From Leptospira sanjuanensis (GTDB lineage: Bacteria > Spirochaetota > Leptospiria > Leptospirales > Leptospiraceae): a stretch of DNA of 64,000 nucleotides. Positions 41,378-53,016 of the stretch are shown in pieces. Within the stretch, counting starts at the first letter, position 1, and each line of letters starts with the position of its first letter. The stretch covers positions 314,001-378,000 of the forward strand of contig NZ_JAIZBH010000002.1 in NCBI RefSeq assembly GCF_022267375.1. Direction: 5' to 3'. The notes under the pieces were generated by a model. That model saw only the letters and a program-made list of their open reading frames with translations, did no database searches and was not told the origin of the DNA. The translations under genes and the position numbers were made by a program.

Positions 41378-44355
41378 GTTCTCGTATAAACTCCGTCCCA
41401 GGCTTTTTCGGGCGGATTGTGTTTGTATTCCTCGCAGCGATCGATGAGAAGAACCGCGGCCTTATCCTTGCTTCCTCTTGTGATCTGCGAACTTTCTAGA
41501 AGTTCCTGCGCGAGAGACCATTCCCGATTGAGATACGCTTCGAATCCTTTCGTAAATTCGAGTACGGACGCTTCGAGTCTTTCGGACACGTTATCCGGTT
41601 TTCCGATCAATTCGTAAAGGCGGACCGGTTCGTTCTTTCCTTTGACGCGAACCACGTCGAGAAGCCTCGTAAAAAACTCGTCTTTGATTTCGTGCTGCAT
41701 CGATTCGCTCACGAGAATGCTGACTCCGTAGTCTTTTCCTGCGGCTTCCAATCGCGCGGCGAGATTGACCATGTCGCCCATCATCGTATACGCCGAAATC
41801 GAATCCGTTCCCATAAAGCCCACTTTCGCAAGACCCGTATTGAGACCGATTCTGATCTGCATCTCCTGTGCCTCGGGGATATAAACCTTTTTGGCCTTCC
41901 AATCCTGCCGAAGAGCTTCCAGAGTTTCGATCATCTCGACGGAAGCGCGCGCCGCTTTGAGACAGTGTTTGTCCACTTCCACGGGCGCGTTGAAGATTCC
42001 CACGATCGCGTCTCCGATGTATTTATCCAAAACACCTTCGTGTTTTTTAAGGATCAGGGTCATCGCGGAAAGATATTCGTTTAACAAAGACGCTAATTCG
42101 ACGGAAGTTAATTTTTCACTAATATTCGAAAAGCCGGCCACGTCCGAAAAGAAGGCCGTAATCCGTTTTTCGCTGCCTCGTTTGAGAGCCGCGAGATCGA
42201 CCATCGCTTCGCTGACGACAACGGGATCGATCATCGTCCCGAGAATATTCTTGATCTTCTCGCGTTCCTTCAAGCCCGTCACCATCGAGTTCAAGGCCAC
42301 GGTCAAGGTTCCCAATTCGTCCTTGCCGCCTTGTTCGAACTGAACTTCCAGATTCCCCTGGCCGACTTCTCTCGCGTGAAAGATGATACGTTTGATTTTT
42401 TGAACGACGAAACCGGAAATCAAGATCGCAAGAACGATCGCCGCGGAACAGATAAGCATCGCCATTCCGATCGCGGAATTCTTGTTCTTCTGAATCATTT
42501 CCAATCCTTCCGTCCGATCGACGAGGGTTCTGGAAATACCGGAAAGATTTGCGGAAAGAATCAAAGAGCTGACCTCGTCGCCCGAATCGGCAAGAAGCGG
42601 TTTGGAATCGAGGTTCCAAAGAATTTCCTCCGCTTCTCCCCTCGAATTCGCGATGATTCCGTGCGGGACCAATTTTTTCAGTTGAGGAGTCGGTGTTTCG
42701 CTTTTACCGGAATAAATCCATTCGCGAATCGCTTCCCATCGTTCTTTCGAAAGATCCTGCTCTTTCGGATTGCGGAGATAATCCTGATAATCGCCCGAGG
42801 TTTGACTAAACCGTAAAACGATGAGATCTTCCAATCCCGCGTTCCTAAGCTCGCCTAACGCGTCGATAAGAACGTCGGCTTCACTTTGGATGGGATAGGA
42901 TTTCGTCGCGGGAATCGGATGTTTGCTTTTAAGAACCTTGAGCTTCTGGGCGGCTTCCACTAAGTCCTTCTTATCTTCCGAATGCTCGTCGCGGAACCTT
43001 TCAAACGCCGCGTTCCGATCCTGAATCAGTTTCGCATAACGCGCATAAAGATCGTTGAACGATTTGTCCTTAAACGGAGGAATCGGCGGTTTTTTCTCCT
43101 TCAACTCCTGAATTCTTTTTCGCAAAGGAATTACGAGATCGCGGATCTGCGTCGCGAATGCGGCGTCCTGTTGCAGATAATGCACCGCGAAGTCGTGCAA
43201 TTCTTCCCGAAGACGGGTCGCTCTTTCGGTGGAATTTTGATTTCTAAAAATCGGAGAATAAAGGGTCTGCAGTTCCATCTTCCCGATCGTATAAGAGTTT
43301 CGATCCGTATCCTGCGTAAAATCCAAGGAAAGAATTTTCGCGATCGAATCCTTTAAGTTCGCATCGATATCGTGCAGAAAGATGTTCGAGTTGATCGAAA
43401 CGTCCGGCTTGAAGATCTTCGTATCGAAGGAAGGAGTGAGGTTTTCCTTGATCTGATTGGAAATCACGGGAAAGGTTTGAATCCGATATTGCGACATGTT
43501 CAAACCGAGTTCTTCGATCTTTCTATGTTGTTTGGGAAGCGCGATTTCCAAGATGGAATGATCCAGACTCGATCTTGTCTTCTCGATTCCGTTTTTAAGA
43601 TTGTCCATTCCGCGTTCAAGATCCTGTTTTTCGCGCTCGGTGGTTTTCTCCTGAGAATGCAGTTCGTCCCACCTTTGTTTTTGTTCGTTCAGATCCGCTT
43701 CCAAAACGGCGATCTGATGTGCCATGTTTTTGAGTTTGGAATACGTCGCGTCCGAAACCGCAAGACCGTTCGGATCCTTTAACAACGATTTGGTTCTCTT
43801 TTCGAGTTCTTCGATATCGGCTTTGGAAAGATAAACGGAATAATACGTGTCCTTGATCGAGGACTTTTTCTCTTTGCCCAAAACTCCGAAGAGTTTGGTT
43901 TTGAATCCGAAAAAACTGACTTCCTTCGCTTGTTGAGTGACGACTTTCGTTCTGTATTTGCGCAACGCCTGACTTTGACGTTTGACTCGTTCCCGGAAGG
44001 ATTCCACCCGAATCAAACTGCTGGAGATGTTTTCCAGTTCGAGAACAAGGCCGCCGATGTAATGTCTTGAAATCGCGGCTTCTTTTTCGTAGCTTTGGGT
44101 AAGAATCGCGGTTTGTTGATGAACGTCGATCGCGGAAAGAATCATCACGGTCAAAGCGATCAAAGCGCCGGTAAACAGCGCGAGCTTGGCTCGGATTCCC
44201 AGATAAAAAAGATTTTTTATATCGACGAGAAACGCGAAACGTTTTCTCAATTTTTCCGGGAAAAACTTTCCTTCGGATGTTTCTGTTTGGGTCGGATCGC
44301 TAGCCACAATGGTATCCTTTTTTTCTCGGTCTATTCTCACCAATTTGGAAAACAC
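41368..44355 (-). CDS. HAMP-domain class III adenylate/guanylate cyclase
   Basis: 995 residues. One helix near 60-80, a large extracytoplasmic region rich in coiled coil (about 85-635; QRWDELHSQEKTTEREKQDLERG), a second helix (about 640-662), a HAMP domain (about 665-720; REVGQGNLEVQFEQGGKDELGTLTVALNSM) and a cyclase domain (about 735-930; AFFSDVAGFSNISEKL with the metal Asp, YIGDAIVGIF, YTMMGDMVNLAARLE). Senses a periplasmic signal and makes a cyclic nucleotide; second such enzyme in the window. A short helical tail (GFEAYLNREWSLAQELL) follows. Confidence 0.88.
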   Translation of the reverse strand: MFSKLVRIDREKKDTIVASDPTQTETSEGKFFPEKLRKRFAFLVDIKNLFYLGIRAKLALFTGALIALTVMILSAIDVHQQTAILTQSYEKEAAISRHYIGGLVLELENISSSLIRVESFRERVKRQSQALRKYRTKVVTQQAKEVSFFGFKTKLFGVLGKEKKSSIKDTYYSVYLSKADIEELEKRTKSLLKDPNGLAVSDATYSKLKNMAHQIAVLEADLNEQKQRWDELHSQEKTTEREKQDLERGMDNLKNGIEKTRSSLDHSILEIALPKQHRKIEELGLNMSQYRIQTFPVISNQIKENLTPSFDTKIFKPDVSINSNIFLHDIDANLKDSIAKILSLDFTQDTDRNSYTIGKMELQTLYSPIFRNQNSTERATRLREELHDFAVHYLQQDAAFATQIRDLVIPLRKRIQELKEKKPPIPPFKDKSFNDLYARYAKLIQDRNAAFERFRDEHSEDKKDLVEAAQKLKVLKSKHPIPATKSYPIQSEADVLIDALGELRNAGLEDLIVLRFSQTSGDYQDYLRNPKEQDLSKERWEAIREWIYSGKSETPTPQLKKLVPHGIIANSRGEAEEILWNLDSKPLLADSGDEVSSLILSANLSGISRTLVDRTEGLEMIQKNKNSAIGMAMLICSAAIVLAILISGFVVQKIKRIIFHAREVGQGNLEVQFEQGGKDELGTLTVALNSMVTGLKEREKIKNILGTMIDPVVVSEAMVDLAALKRGSEKRITAFFSDVAGFSNISEKLTSVELASLLNEYLSAMTLILKKHEGVLDKYIGDAIVGIFNAPVEVDKHCLKAARASVEMIETLEALRQDWKAKKVYIPEAQEMQIRIGLNTGLAKVGFMGTDSISAYTMMGDMVNLAARLEAAGKDYGVSILVSESMQHEIKDEFFTRLLDVVRVKGKNEPVRLYELIGKPDNVSERLEASVLEFTKGFEAYLNREWSLAQELLESSQITRGSKDKAAVLLIDRCEEYKHNPPEKAWDGVYTRTHK

Positions 44356-44563
44356 CCGATACGCGAGTCACGAATTTAATCATTCAGTATAATGAATTTT
44401 ACGAGTCCGGCAAATCCGAATTTTCAGGCAATAAATTCTTTTTAAAGCCGTTTTAAAAGTCCGAAAAAGAGGGATTCTTTTTTGCATTTTTTACGGAGAA
44501 TTCGGATTCCCGTCGAGACGAAGAATCTGCATTTCTTTCGTCTATGAAATCTAAATTCTCCCG

Positions 44564-46363
44564 ATGAATGAACAAATTTCGAAAGTCTTTGACAAATCCA
44601 GAATACGACCCAATTTGTTCCGGATGCGAAATTCCTTTCGAAAGAAAATCTGGTATGTTTGTTTCTACGTTTTTCTTTCGGCGCAATCGTTATTTGCGAT
44701 CGATCCAGTCACGGTCATCCGATCAGACTTTCCCGGAAAGCTCCCGCTTCTGAAATCGGTGTATTTCGTACGCGACCCGGATTCCCGTTATCTTCCCGAA
44801 CAGTTTTTTTCCGACCTTCAAAACATTCCCGTACAGGAAGTGAAGAACAGTACCTTCGGTTTCGGATACGATCCCGTTCCCTATTGGCTGGTGTTCGACG
44901 TGGAAACTCAGGAAACGATCGATCAGGAATTTACGTTAGCGTTTCATTACCCTCATTTGGATCAGGTGGATCTTTATTACCGAGCGTCGAACGGCGCCAA
45001 GGCGGAGTTTAAGACGGGAGACACTCTTCCGTTCTTGTCCAGACCGATCGAAAACAGACTTTTTTTATTTCCGCTTCCTCTGGGAACCAAAGGCAAGACG
45101 AGAATTCTCGTTCGTGTTTTTACGGAAGGCGCTTTGAGTCTTTCGATGACCCTTTACGAAAACAAAGCCAGAATCCGAGACACGAAAGTCGAACTCGCGA
45201 AAGATTCCGCGTTTTTCGGAGCGCTGGCAGTGATGGCTTTTTTCAACTTCTTCCTTTACGTGGGGATTAGGGAGCGATATTTATTATATTATTCTTTTCT
45301 AATTCTATCGGTCCTGATTCATCAGATTATTCTTCCGGGTTACGCCTTCGAATGGTTCTTTCAGAATCAGCCGGTCTTCATCAATCAATTCCATTTGGAA
45401 GCCGTTGCGATGATGATGATCTTTATGGCCTTGTTTCTTTCCTCGTATTTGGAAATGAAAAAAAACTCGGCCCTGCTCAACCTATTTCTAAAAGGATCTC
45501 TTTGGGTCGGAGTCGCGCTCGGGTTTCTGATTCCCATCGTACCGGGACGGTATTTGATCCCGTTCACTTCTTTGTTTCCATTGTTGCAGATGACAGTGAT
45601 CTTTCTGATTTCGTTTATTCGAGCTTTAAGAGGAGATCGGAAGGCGATCATCTTTTTAACGGCTTGGTTCTTTACTCTTTCGGGAGGAATCATCTTCGCG
45701 CTGAGCCGATTCGGATTCTTTCTCAAGGACGCACCGGCGATTCCTTTTTTACAAACCGGAATCATTCTGAGCGTATTGTTTTTATCCCTTGCGCTTTCGG
45801 AACGAATGAGGACGATTCGGAAAGAAAAAGAAGAAATCGAGGAATATGCGGGAAAACTCGAAGAACTTTCCTACATGGATCCGTTGACGAGAGTCTTCAA
45901 CCGAAGATATTTCGACGAACAGATCCGCATGGCTTGGAGCCGGGCAACCAGACATCATTCTCCGCTTTCGCTTTTGATGATCGACGTGGACTTTTTTAAA
46001 CAGTTCAACGATACTTACGGTCACGTCGAAGGGGACCGCGCACTCGTCCGCGTTACTAGGGAAATCCGCGCGAGCCTCAGAAGATCGCACGATATGGTTA
46101 CTCGATACGGAGGGGAAGAATTCGCCGTCATTCTTCCCGACACGCCGATCGAAGGCGCGGTCGTTGTCGCATTAAATATTTTGGAAAAGGTCGAAGCTTT
46201 GGAGATCGCTCATATCAAAAGCGCTTTTGCCAAGATAACGGTGTCGATCGGAATTGCCTGTAGTACCGAATCGGAGATCGGGACGGTGCAGGATTTGATT
46301 TCGATTTCCGATCAGAACCTCTACCAAGCCAAAAGTTCCGGAAGAAATCGCATTCAACACTGA
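44564..46363 (+). CDS. 7TMR-DISM diguanylate cyclase
   Basis: 599 residues (an internal ATG at 44624 is an equally likely start). Signal/anchor, then a DISMED2 extracytoplasmic domain, seven membrane helices (about 200-405) and a GGDEF domain (about 430-595; DPLTRVFNRRYFDEQI, LMIDVDFFKQFNDTYGH, RYGGEEFAVILPD). The GGEEF site is intact and the RSHD motif five residues before it matches the inhibitory I-site, so c-di-GMP feedback is likely. Divergent from the HAMP cyclase gene, about 208 bp apart. Confidence 0.9.
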   Translation: MNEQISKVFDKSRIRPNLFRMRNSFRKKIWYVCFYVFLSAQSLFAIDPVTVIRSDFPGKLPLLKSVYFVRDPDSRYLPEQFFSDLQNIPVQEVKNSTFGFGYDPVPYWLVFDVETQETIDQEFTLAFHYPHLDQVDLYYRASNGAKAEFKTGDTLPFLSRPIENRLFLFPLPLGTKGKTRILVRVFTEGALSLSMTLYENKARIRDTKVELAKDSAFFGALAVMAFFNFFLYVGIRERYLLYYSFLILSVLIHQIILPGYAFEWFFQNQPVFINQFHLEAVAMMMIFMALFLSSYLEMKKNSALLNLFLKGSLWVGVALGFLIPIVPGRYLIPFTSLFPLLQMTVIFLISFIRALRGDRKAIIFLTAWFFTLSGGIIFALSRFGFFLKDAPAIPFLQTGIILSVLFLSLALSERMRTIRKEKEEIEEYAGKLEELSYMDPLTRVFNRRYFDEQIRMAWSRATRHHSPLSLLMIDVDFFKQFNDTYGHVEGDRALVRVTREIRASLRRSHDMVTRYGGEEFAVILPDTPIEGAVVVALNILEKVEALEIAHIKSAFAKITVSIGIACSTESEIGTVQDLISISDQNLYQAKSSGRNRIQH

Positions 46364-46491
46364 TCTTTTGTTCCTATTTTTTCATTCTTTGCATGGAATC
46401 GAACGAAATCCCATCGTATAATTTAGGATTTTATCGATAATAAAAAATTTTCTCGACTAAGAAAACGGTTTTTGTAGAATCCTTCCCTGCT

Positions 46492-48429
46492 ATGAAAACC
46501 AGTACGATCCCTAAAATTCCATCCAGAACACTATACCACGTGATGAAAGCGTCCGCGGAAACGTTCGCGGATTCCACCGCTCAATACTACAAACCGGATG
46601 GAAAGAATTATCAACCGAACAGCTTTAAGAATTTATATGAAACCGTTCAACAAATCGGCTGCGGTCTGATCTCTTTAGGACTCGAACACGGAACACCGAT
46701 CGGTTTGATCGCGGATTCAGGCGCACGCTGGATTTGGTGCAGCATGGGAATCACCAACATCGGTTGTGTGGACGTTCCCCGCGGAACCGATTCCACCGCG
46801 GAAGATTTACGTTATATTCTGGGTCACGCGGAATGTTCGATCGCGTTTTTGGAAAACGAAACCGCATTGAAAAAAATCCTGAGCCAAAAAGCGGACTTCC
46901 CTCATCTGAAAAAGGTGATTCTGTTCGATCAAAAGGGAACGATCGACAACGCGGAACCGTTCGAAATCATTTTGTTAAACGACTTGATTCAAAAGGGAAA
47001 AACTTGGATCCAGTCGAAAGGAAAGGACGAGTTCCATAAACGCGGTTCCGCGGTCCGCGAGGACGACTTAGCGACCATCGTCTACACTTCCGGAACCACG
47101 GGAAAACCGAAAGGAGTGATGCTGACTCATAAGAATATCGTATTCAATGTGGACGGCGCGCTTCAAGGAGACGATCTCCAAATTTATCCGACGGACAGAA
47201 GCATGGCGTATCTTCCTCCTTGGCATATCGCCGAACGTCTGGTGGAAACCGTTTGCATCCGCGCGGGCGGAGCGGAAGCGTTCACTTCGATTTCCACGCT
47301 GAGTCAGGATCTCGCGGATATTAAACCGACATTGCTTCTTTCCGTGCCGAGGGTATGGGAAAGTCTTTACAACAAAATCCACGATAAGGTAAGAAGCGCT
47401 TCTCCCTTACAACAGGCGTTATTCGGAGCATTCAAGGAAATCGCGGTCACCTACTACAAACACGTATCGAGACTGCAAGGTTTGGAATATTCTCTCGTGG
47501 AACAATCCACCTTCGCATCTCTTTGGCAAAAATTTATTTCTTTATGGATCGTGCTTCTTCTCTGGCTTCCGAATCAGATCGCGCAGCTCGCATTCAAAAA
47601 AATCAAAAAGGGATTGGGGGGAGAATTGCGTTTCGCGCTTTCCGGAGCCGGAGCCTTGCCTCAATACATCGATACGTTCTTCAACGCGATCGGAATTCCC
47701 ATCTTGGAAGGTTACGGGATGACCGAATTATCCGGAATCTCCACGAGAAGAATTTTCGGCGAGATCACCGTGGGAACACTGGGACGTTGTATCCCCGGGG
47801 TACAGATCAAGTTGGTGGACGAAAAAGGAAACGAGATCACAAAGCCGGGCGTCAAAGGAGTCGCGTGGCATAAGGGCGATCACGTGATGAAAGGATATTA
47901 CAAGGAACCGGAAAAGACGAAGGAGATTTTGAGTTCGGACGGATGGTTGAACTCGGGAGATCTTTTGGCATGGACGACTTCGGGAGAATTGAAATATTCC
48001 GGAAGAGCCAAGGATACGATCGTACTTTTAGGCGGAGAGAATTTGGAACCAGAGCCGATCGAGTTCGCGCTCGTCCGCAGTCAATTCATCCTGCAAGCGA
48101 TGGTGGTCGGACACGATCAGAAAACGCTCGGGGCGTTGATCGTTCCGAACGAAGAGGCTTTGGAGAAATACCTGAAGGATCTGCGTTCTAAAATGTTAAG
48201 CGAAGTGAAAAATCTGAACGGCGACGCGGACGTGATATCTCTGTTCAAGAACGAGATCAAAAATCTCGTTTCCAACGAGAACGGATTCAAAAATTTCGAA
48301 AAGGTATCCAGCTTCCGGATTTTGGACAAGAAGTTCGAGCCGGGCGACGAGCTCACGCAAACGATGAAAATCAAACGAAACGTGGTGGCGGATAAGTACA
48401 AAAAGGAAATCGAAGAGATGTATCGATGA
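46492..48429 (+). CDS. fadD: Long-chain-fatty-acid--CoA ligase
   Basis: 645 residues of the AMP-forming acyl-CoA synthetase family. The P-loop-like motif is TIVYTSGTTGKPKGVMLTHKN, with GYGMTELSG, DGWLNSGDLLAW and the final Lys in TMKIKRN. Activates fatty acids with ATP and CoA, the entry to beta-oxidation, which is the main carbon source of Leptospira. A strong terminator lies 47 bp after the stop. Confidence 0.9.
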   Translation: MKTSTIPKIPSRTLYHVMKASAETFADSTAQYYKPDGKNYQPNSFKNLYETVQQIGCGLISLGLEHGTPIGLIADSGARWIWCSMGITNIGCVDVPRGTDSTAEDLRYILGHAECSIAFLENETALKKILSQKADFPHLKKVILFDQKGTIDNAEPFEIILLNDLIQKGKTWIQSKGKDEFHKRGSAVREDDLATIVYTSGTTGKPKGVMLTHKNIVFNVDGALQGDDLQIYPTDRSMAYLPPWHIAERLVETVCIRAGGAEAFTSISTLSQDLADIKPTLLLSVPRVWESLYNKIHDKVRSASPLQQALFGAFKEIAVTYYKHVSRLQGLEYSLVEQSTFASLWQKFISLWIVLLLWLPNQIAQLAFKKIKKGLGGELRFALSGAGALPQYIDTFFNAIGIPILEGYGMTELSGISTRRIFGEITVGTLGRCIPGVQIKLVDEKGNEITKPGVKGVAWHKGDHVMKGYYKEPEKTKEILSSDGWLNSGDLLAWTTSGELKYSGRAKDTIVLLGGENLEPEPIEFALVRSQFILQAMVVGHDQKTLGALIVPNEEALEKYLKDLRSKMLSEVKNLNGDADVISLFKNEIKNLVSNENGFKNFEKVSSFRILDKKFEPGDELTQTMKIKRNVVADKYKKEIEEMYR

Positions 48430-48475
48430 ACATCCTCTCGTCTTTTTAAAAAAAGAGAGAGTGTTTCGAAAGGAT

Positions 48476-48516
48476 GCCCGTTGCGGAACGTTCGGTTCCC
48501 ATCGGGCTTTTTTATT
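48476..48516 (+). terminator. Rho-independent terminator after fadD
   Basis: GCCCG ... CGGGC with inner GGAAC/GTTCC, followed by a T-rich run (CTTTTTTATTTTTT). It ends the acyl-CoA synthetase transcript. Confidence 0.8.
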
Positions 48517-48602
48517 TTTTAACGCGGACAAAAACCTTCCAAAGATGTAACCCTTGCGTTGCTGCTTCGAAGAAGTTTGCAAGAAACTTAGGAGACTTGT
48601 TC

Positions 48603-49022
48603 TTGCAACCATCGGACCCTTCCCGCAAAAAAATCCTTCTCTATCTTCTGCGAGCGATCGTCGCATTTATCTTTTTACAAACCCTCTTTTATAAGTTCAC
48701 GGCCGCTCCCGAGTCGGTCGCAATCTTTTCCAAATTAGGGGCGGAACCTTGGGGAAGAATCGGAACGGGGATCTTGGAACTTGCCGCGTCGATCCTACTC
48801 TTTCTGTCCGACCTGCGTCTGCGTTGGACAGGCGCCTTGCTCGGACTCGGTTTGATGTCGGGTGCGATTCTTTCCCATTTGTTCGTGATAGGAATCGAAC
48901 AGGAAAGCGACGGGGGACTTTTATTTTTTCTCGCGCTCGCAAGCGCGATCATATGTGCACTGCTTTTGTGGCTGGAGAAAGAAACTCTAACGGACGTTTT
49001 GCGGAAACGAAACCGAAAATAA
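48603..49022 (+). CDS. DoxX-like membrane protein
   Basis: About 139 residues from the TTG at 48603, which lies 8 bases after AGGAG; the ATG at 48474 falls in the fadD terminator and is rejected. Four membrane helices. The first, LLYLLRAIVAFIFLQTLFYKFT, carries the DoxX-like Lys-Phe. The sequence FSKLGAEPWGRIGTGILELAASILLF is typical for DoxX/MauE relatives. Function not defined; often redox-linked. Confidence 0.7.
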   Translation: MQPSDPSRKKILLYLLRAIVAFIFLQTLFYKFTAAPESVAIFSKLGAEPWGRIGTGILELAASILLFLSDLRLRWTGALLGLGLMSGAILSHLFVIGIEQESDGGLLFFLALASAIICALLLWLEKETLTDVLRKRNRK

Positions 49023-49073
49023 GCTTTCCTAGATTCGGAATCCGATTAAACTCTCTACAGGACGGAGGGAATT

Positions 49074-49313
49074 ATGGGAGAAGAACAGGCAAAAATTCAC
49101 GCGCTGAATAAGATCGTATCGATCATCGACGAAAAGGCTTCCATTTATCGAAACGAAAGAAAGTCCATGCCTTCCGCGCGCGCGATCGCGGAGAAAAAAC
49201 TGATTCTCGACTTGATCGACGATGGAATGAAGCTGGCAAAGACGATCCAACCCAAACCGGCCGAACTGATCCGAGACCTCGAAACTCTGAATAAGCAGTT
49301 TATGAATCTCTAA
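49074..49313 (+). CDS. Small helical protein, unknown
   Basis: 79 residues after GGAGG. All helix by composition, with coiled-coil stretches (KIHALNKIVSIIDEKASIYRNERKSMP; SARAIAEKKLILDLIDDGMKLAKTI). No family recognised. About 50 bp after the DoxX-like gene, likely one transcript. Convergent with the DMT-like gene 6 bp away. Confidence 0.6.
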   Translation: MGEEQAKIHALNKIVSIIDEKASIYRNERKSMPSARAIAEKKLILDLIDDGMKLAKTIQPKPAELIRDLETLNKQFMNL

Positions 49314-49318
49314 TGTTT

Positions 49319-49771
49319 TTACTTTGCCGCGTTCTGGCCGAAATTAAAAAGCAGAATCGCGACAAACGCGGAAAGAATCGAAAGGTAATGATATAAATTC
49401 ACTTTTTCCGAAAAAAGAAAAACGCCCACGAAGATGGAAGTCGTCAGAATCGAAAGCACCGCATAAAGAATGTAATACGAAGCGCCGTATCTGCTGTATA
49501 AAAGATAAAAACCCAAAAACGTAAAATACAACCCCACTCCGCTGATCCAAAAATAATTTCTGTTTTCGATCAGATATTCCTTCAAACCTTCGGGCTTGTA
49601 AAAGAAAAGGGAAACGATCAAAAGCACGATGCAGATCAATAAGGTGGGAATGAGAAATAAAAACGGACCGACCGTGATCGTGGATTTCTTTTGGCCGTAC
49701 GCGTAAAACGCGTTTCCGATCGCCGCGATCGAAGCGAATAAAAAAGGAAGAATGGCTGCATTGAATTTCAT
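49319..49771 (-). CDS. EamA/DMT-type half-size transporter
   Basis: 150 residues with five hydrophobic helices, in the pattern of one half of an EamA-type drug/metabolite transporter (GNAFYAYGQKKSTI; YLLYSRYGASYYILYAVLSILTTSIFVGVFLFSEKVNLYHYLSILSAFVAILL). Half-size members act as dimers. Substrate unknown. Confidence 0.7.
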   Translation of the reverse strand: MKFNAAILPFLFASIAAIGNAFYAYGQKKSTITVGPFLFLIPTLLICIVLLIVSLFFYKPEGLKEYLIENRNYFWISGVGLYFTFLGFYLLYSRYGASYYILYAVLSILTTSIFVGVFLFSEKVNLYHYLSILSAFVAILLFNFGQNAAK

Positions 49772-49949
49772 CTAAGAAAATCTCCCGAAAATCGATGAAC
49801 CCAAACTGAATCGATTCTCTCCAAAGGAAAGAAAATTCTCCGCGGATTCATTCTGATTCTTAGATCGAATTCAAAACGGTTTCAGCCGATCGATTGCAAA
49901 AAAACAAACACTCGCGGCGAAAAAACGGACTCTCAGAAATGAAAGTGAA

Positions 49950-51506
<1,557 letters not shown>

Positions 51507-51552
51507 AAATAGACTAGTTTTGGAGAATGCGCTTCAAAACAATCGTATTTTC

Positions 51553-52734
51553 TCAATCGATAGGCAGCTTCGGCAGGAAAAACAAAATCAAACAAGCCAA
51601 AGAATGCAAGCCCGCGACAAATAGACTCAAGGAAATTAAACCGAAGTGCAAAAAAGGTGCGACCAACGCCGTTCCGCCGGCAGTCACGGTGATGATGGAA
51701 AGAAGAATCAAGGAAGATCCCCTGTTGTCGTCGCCATTCGCAGCGATTACTCCTTTCAAAAACCCGGTCGGCCCGCGAAGACCCAAACCCAAATTCATTA
51801 AGGGAAAAATTGCGAGAATCCAATTCGGATCGTTATTTCCAAAAATTGAATATACAATCAACAGAATAGAGGCGACCCAAGATAGAGCCGTTCCGAATAG
51901 GAGAAGATTCTCCGATTTGATTTTTTTAGTAAGAGAAGAGGAAGAAACGGCGCCGGAAATGAAAAAAGCGACTCCGATGGTCTGCATCAACGCGAACTTG
52001 GAAATATCGGAGTTCATCGTTTTGACGATCACCACCGGTGCGCCGAATACGAACACGAGAAGCCCGCCCAAATTCAACGCCTGACTCAAAGAATATCTCT
52101 GAAACGTTCCAGAACGAAGCAGGTTCAGATAAGAACCCTGTTTTCCGTTAGTCGAAACGATCGAAGAACCGTCGATTCGAGAAATCAAAAATACGAACGC
52201 CAAAGCGGAGGAAAGAAACGCGGTAACGAAAAAAGAATACTTCCAATTACCAAAACTCAAAAGCCAAACGCCTATGATCGGAGCGAATGCAGGCACTAAG
52301 GACTCGACGCTTCCAAGAATGCCGAGCGCTTCGGTGGCCCCCTTTTCGTCGAACAGATTCTTTACGATACCGGGCGCTAAAACCGCGGGTGCGGAATAAG
52401 CCATTCCCTGCAAAAAGCGAAGAACGATCAAAGTATCGAGATTTTGAGAGAAGGAACAAGATAGAGAGGCAAGCGCGTATAACGTAAGAGAAATAAAAAG
52501 AAGGTTGGATGTGCTGATATTGGAAGAGACGCTTCCGAAGACGATCATACCGAGCGCAGTTCCAGCGATAAAAGAAGCGATGACGAACTGAGAGCGTGTC
52601 TGATCCCCGCCTAAAATGTCCGGTAAGGAGGGGATGCTTGGGAGAACCAAATCGATGCCCGAAAGTCCCAAAACGGAACCGAGTCCGAGGAGCACACAAA
52701 TCAAAAGCGGATTTCTATTTTTACCGGCGTTCAT
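51553..52734 (-). CDS. MFS transporter, drug-efflux type
   Basis: 393 residues with about 12 membrane helices. The N-terminal half has GLSGIDLVLPSIPSLPDILGGDQTRSQFVIASFIAGTALGMIVFGSVS, like Bcr/CflA-type antiporters; the motif LFDEKGATEALGILGSVESLVPAFAPIIGVWLL follows. Likely exports a small hydrophobic compound. It is the last normal core gene before the transposon relic and the cassette array. Confidence 0.8.
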   Translation of the reverse strand: MNAGKNRNPLLICVLLGLGSVLGLSGIDLVLPSIPSLPDILGGDQTRSQFVIASFIAGTALGMIVFGSVSSNISTSNLLFISLTLYALASLSCSFSQNLDTLIVLRFLQGMAYSAPAVLAPGIVKNLFDEKGATEALGILGSVESLVPAFAPIIGVWLLSFGNWKYSFFVTAFLSSALAFVFLISRIDGSSIVSTNGKQGSYLNLLRSGTFQRYSLSQALNLGGLLVFVFGAPVVIVKTMNSDISKFALMQTIGVAFFISGAVSSSSLTKKIKSENLLLFGTALSWVASILLIVYSIFGNNDPNWILAIFPLMNLGLGLRGPTGFLKGVIAANGDDNRGSSLILLSIITVTAGGTALVAPFLHFGLISLSLFVAGLHSLACLILFFLPKLPID

Positions 52735-53016
52735 TCTAATTCTACTACTTCCATCTTTCTATGAAATCAAATCCAAAGATTAAAATCTAATCTCAGAAAG
52801 CAAGGATTAAGAATGACACGCGGCTTTCGCAAACTTCGAATTTATAGAAACGAGCAACTTATGAAAATTCAAAATTAAAACAAAAGGAAGAACGTTAGGA
52901 AATTATGAATTTTGAAACCGTTTTGTCCTTCAGATCCTTCGTATTTCGATTGTTGTTATCGATGGCGATCGGCCACAATTACTTCCCCTCGTTCCGGAAA
53001 CGATCCTTTTGCCATG

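Noticed and set aside
48474..48602. Upstream extension of the DoxX-like gene
   Set aside because: Lies in the fadD terminator hairpin; a TTG with a good ribosome site follows at 48603.
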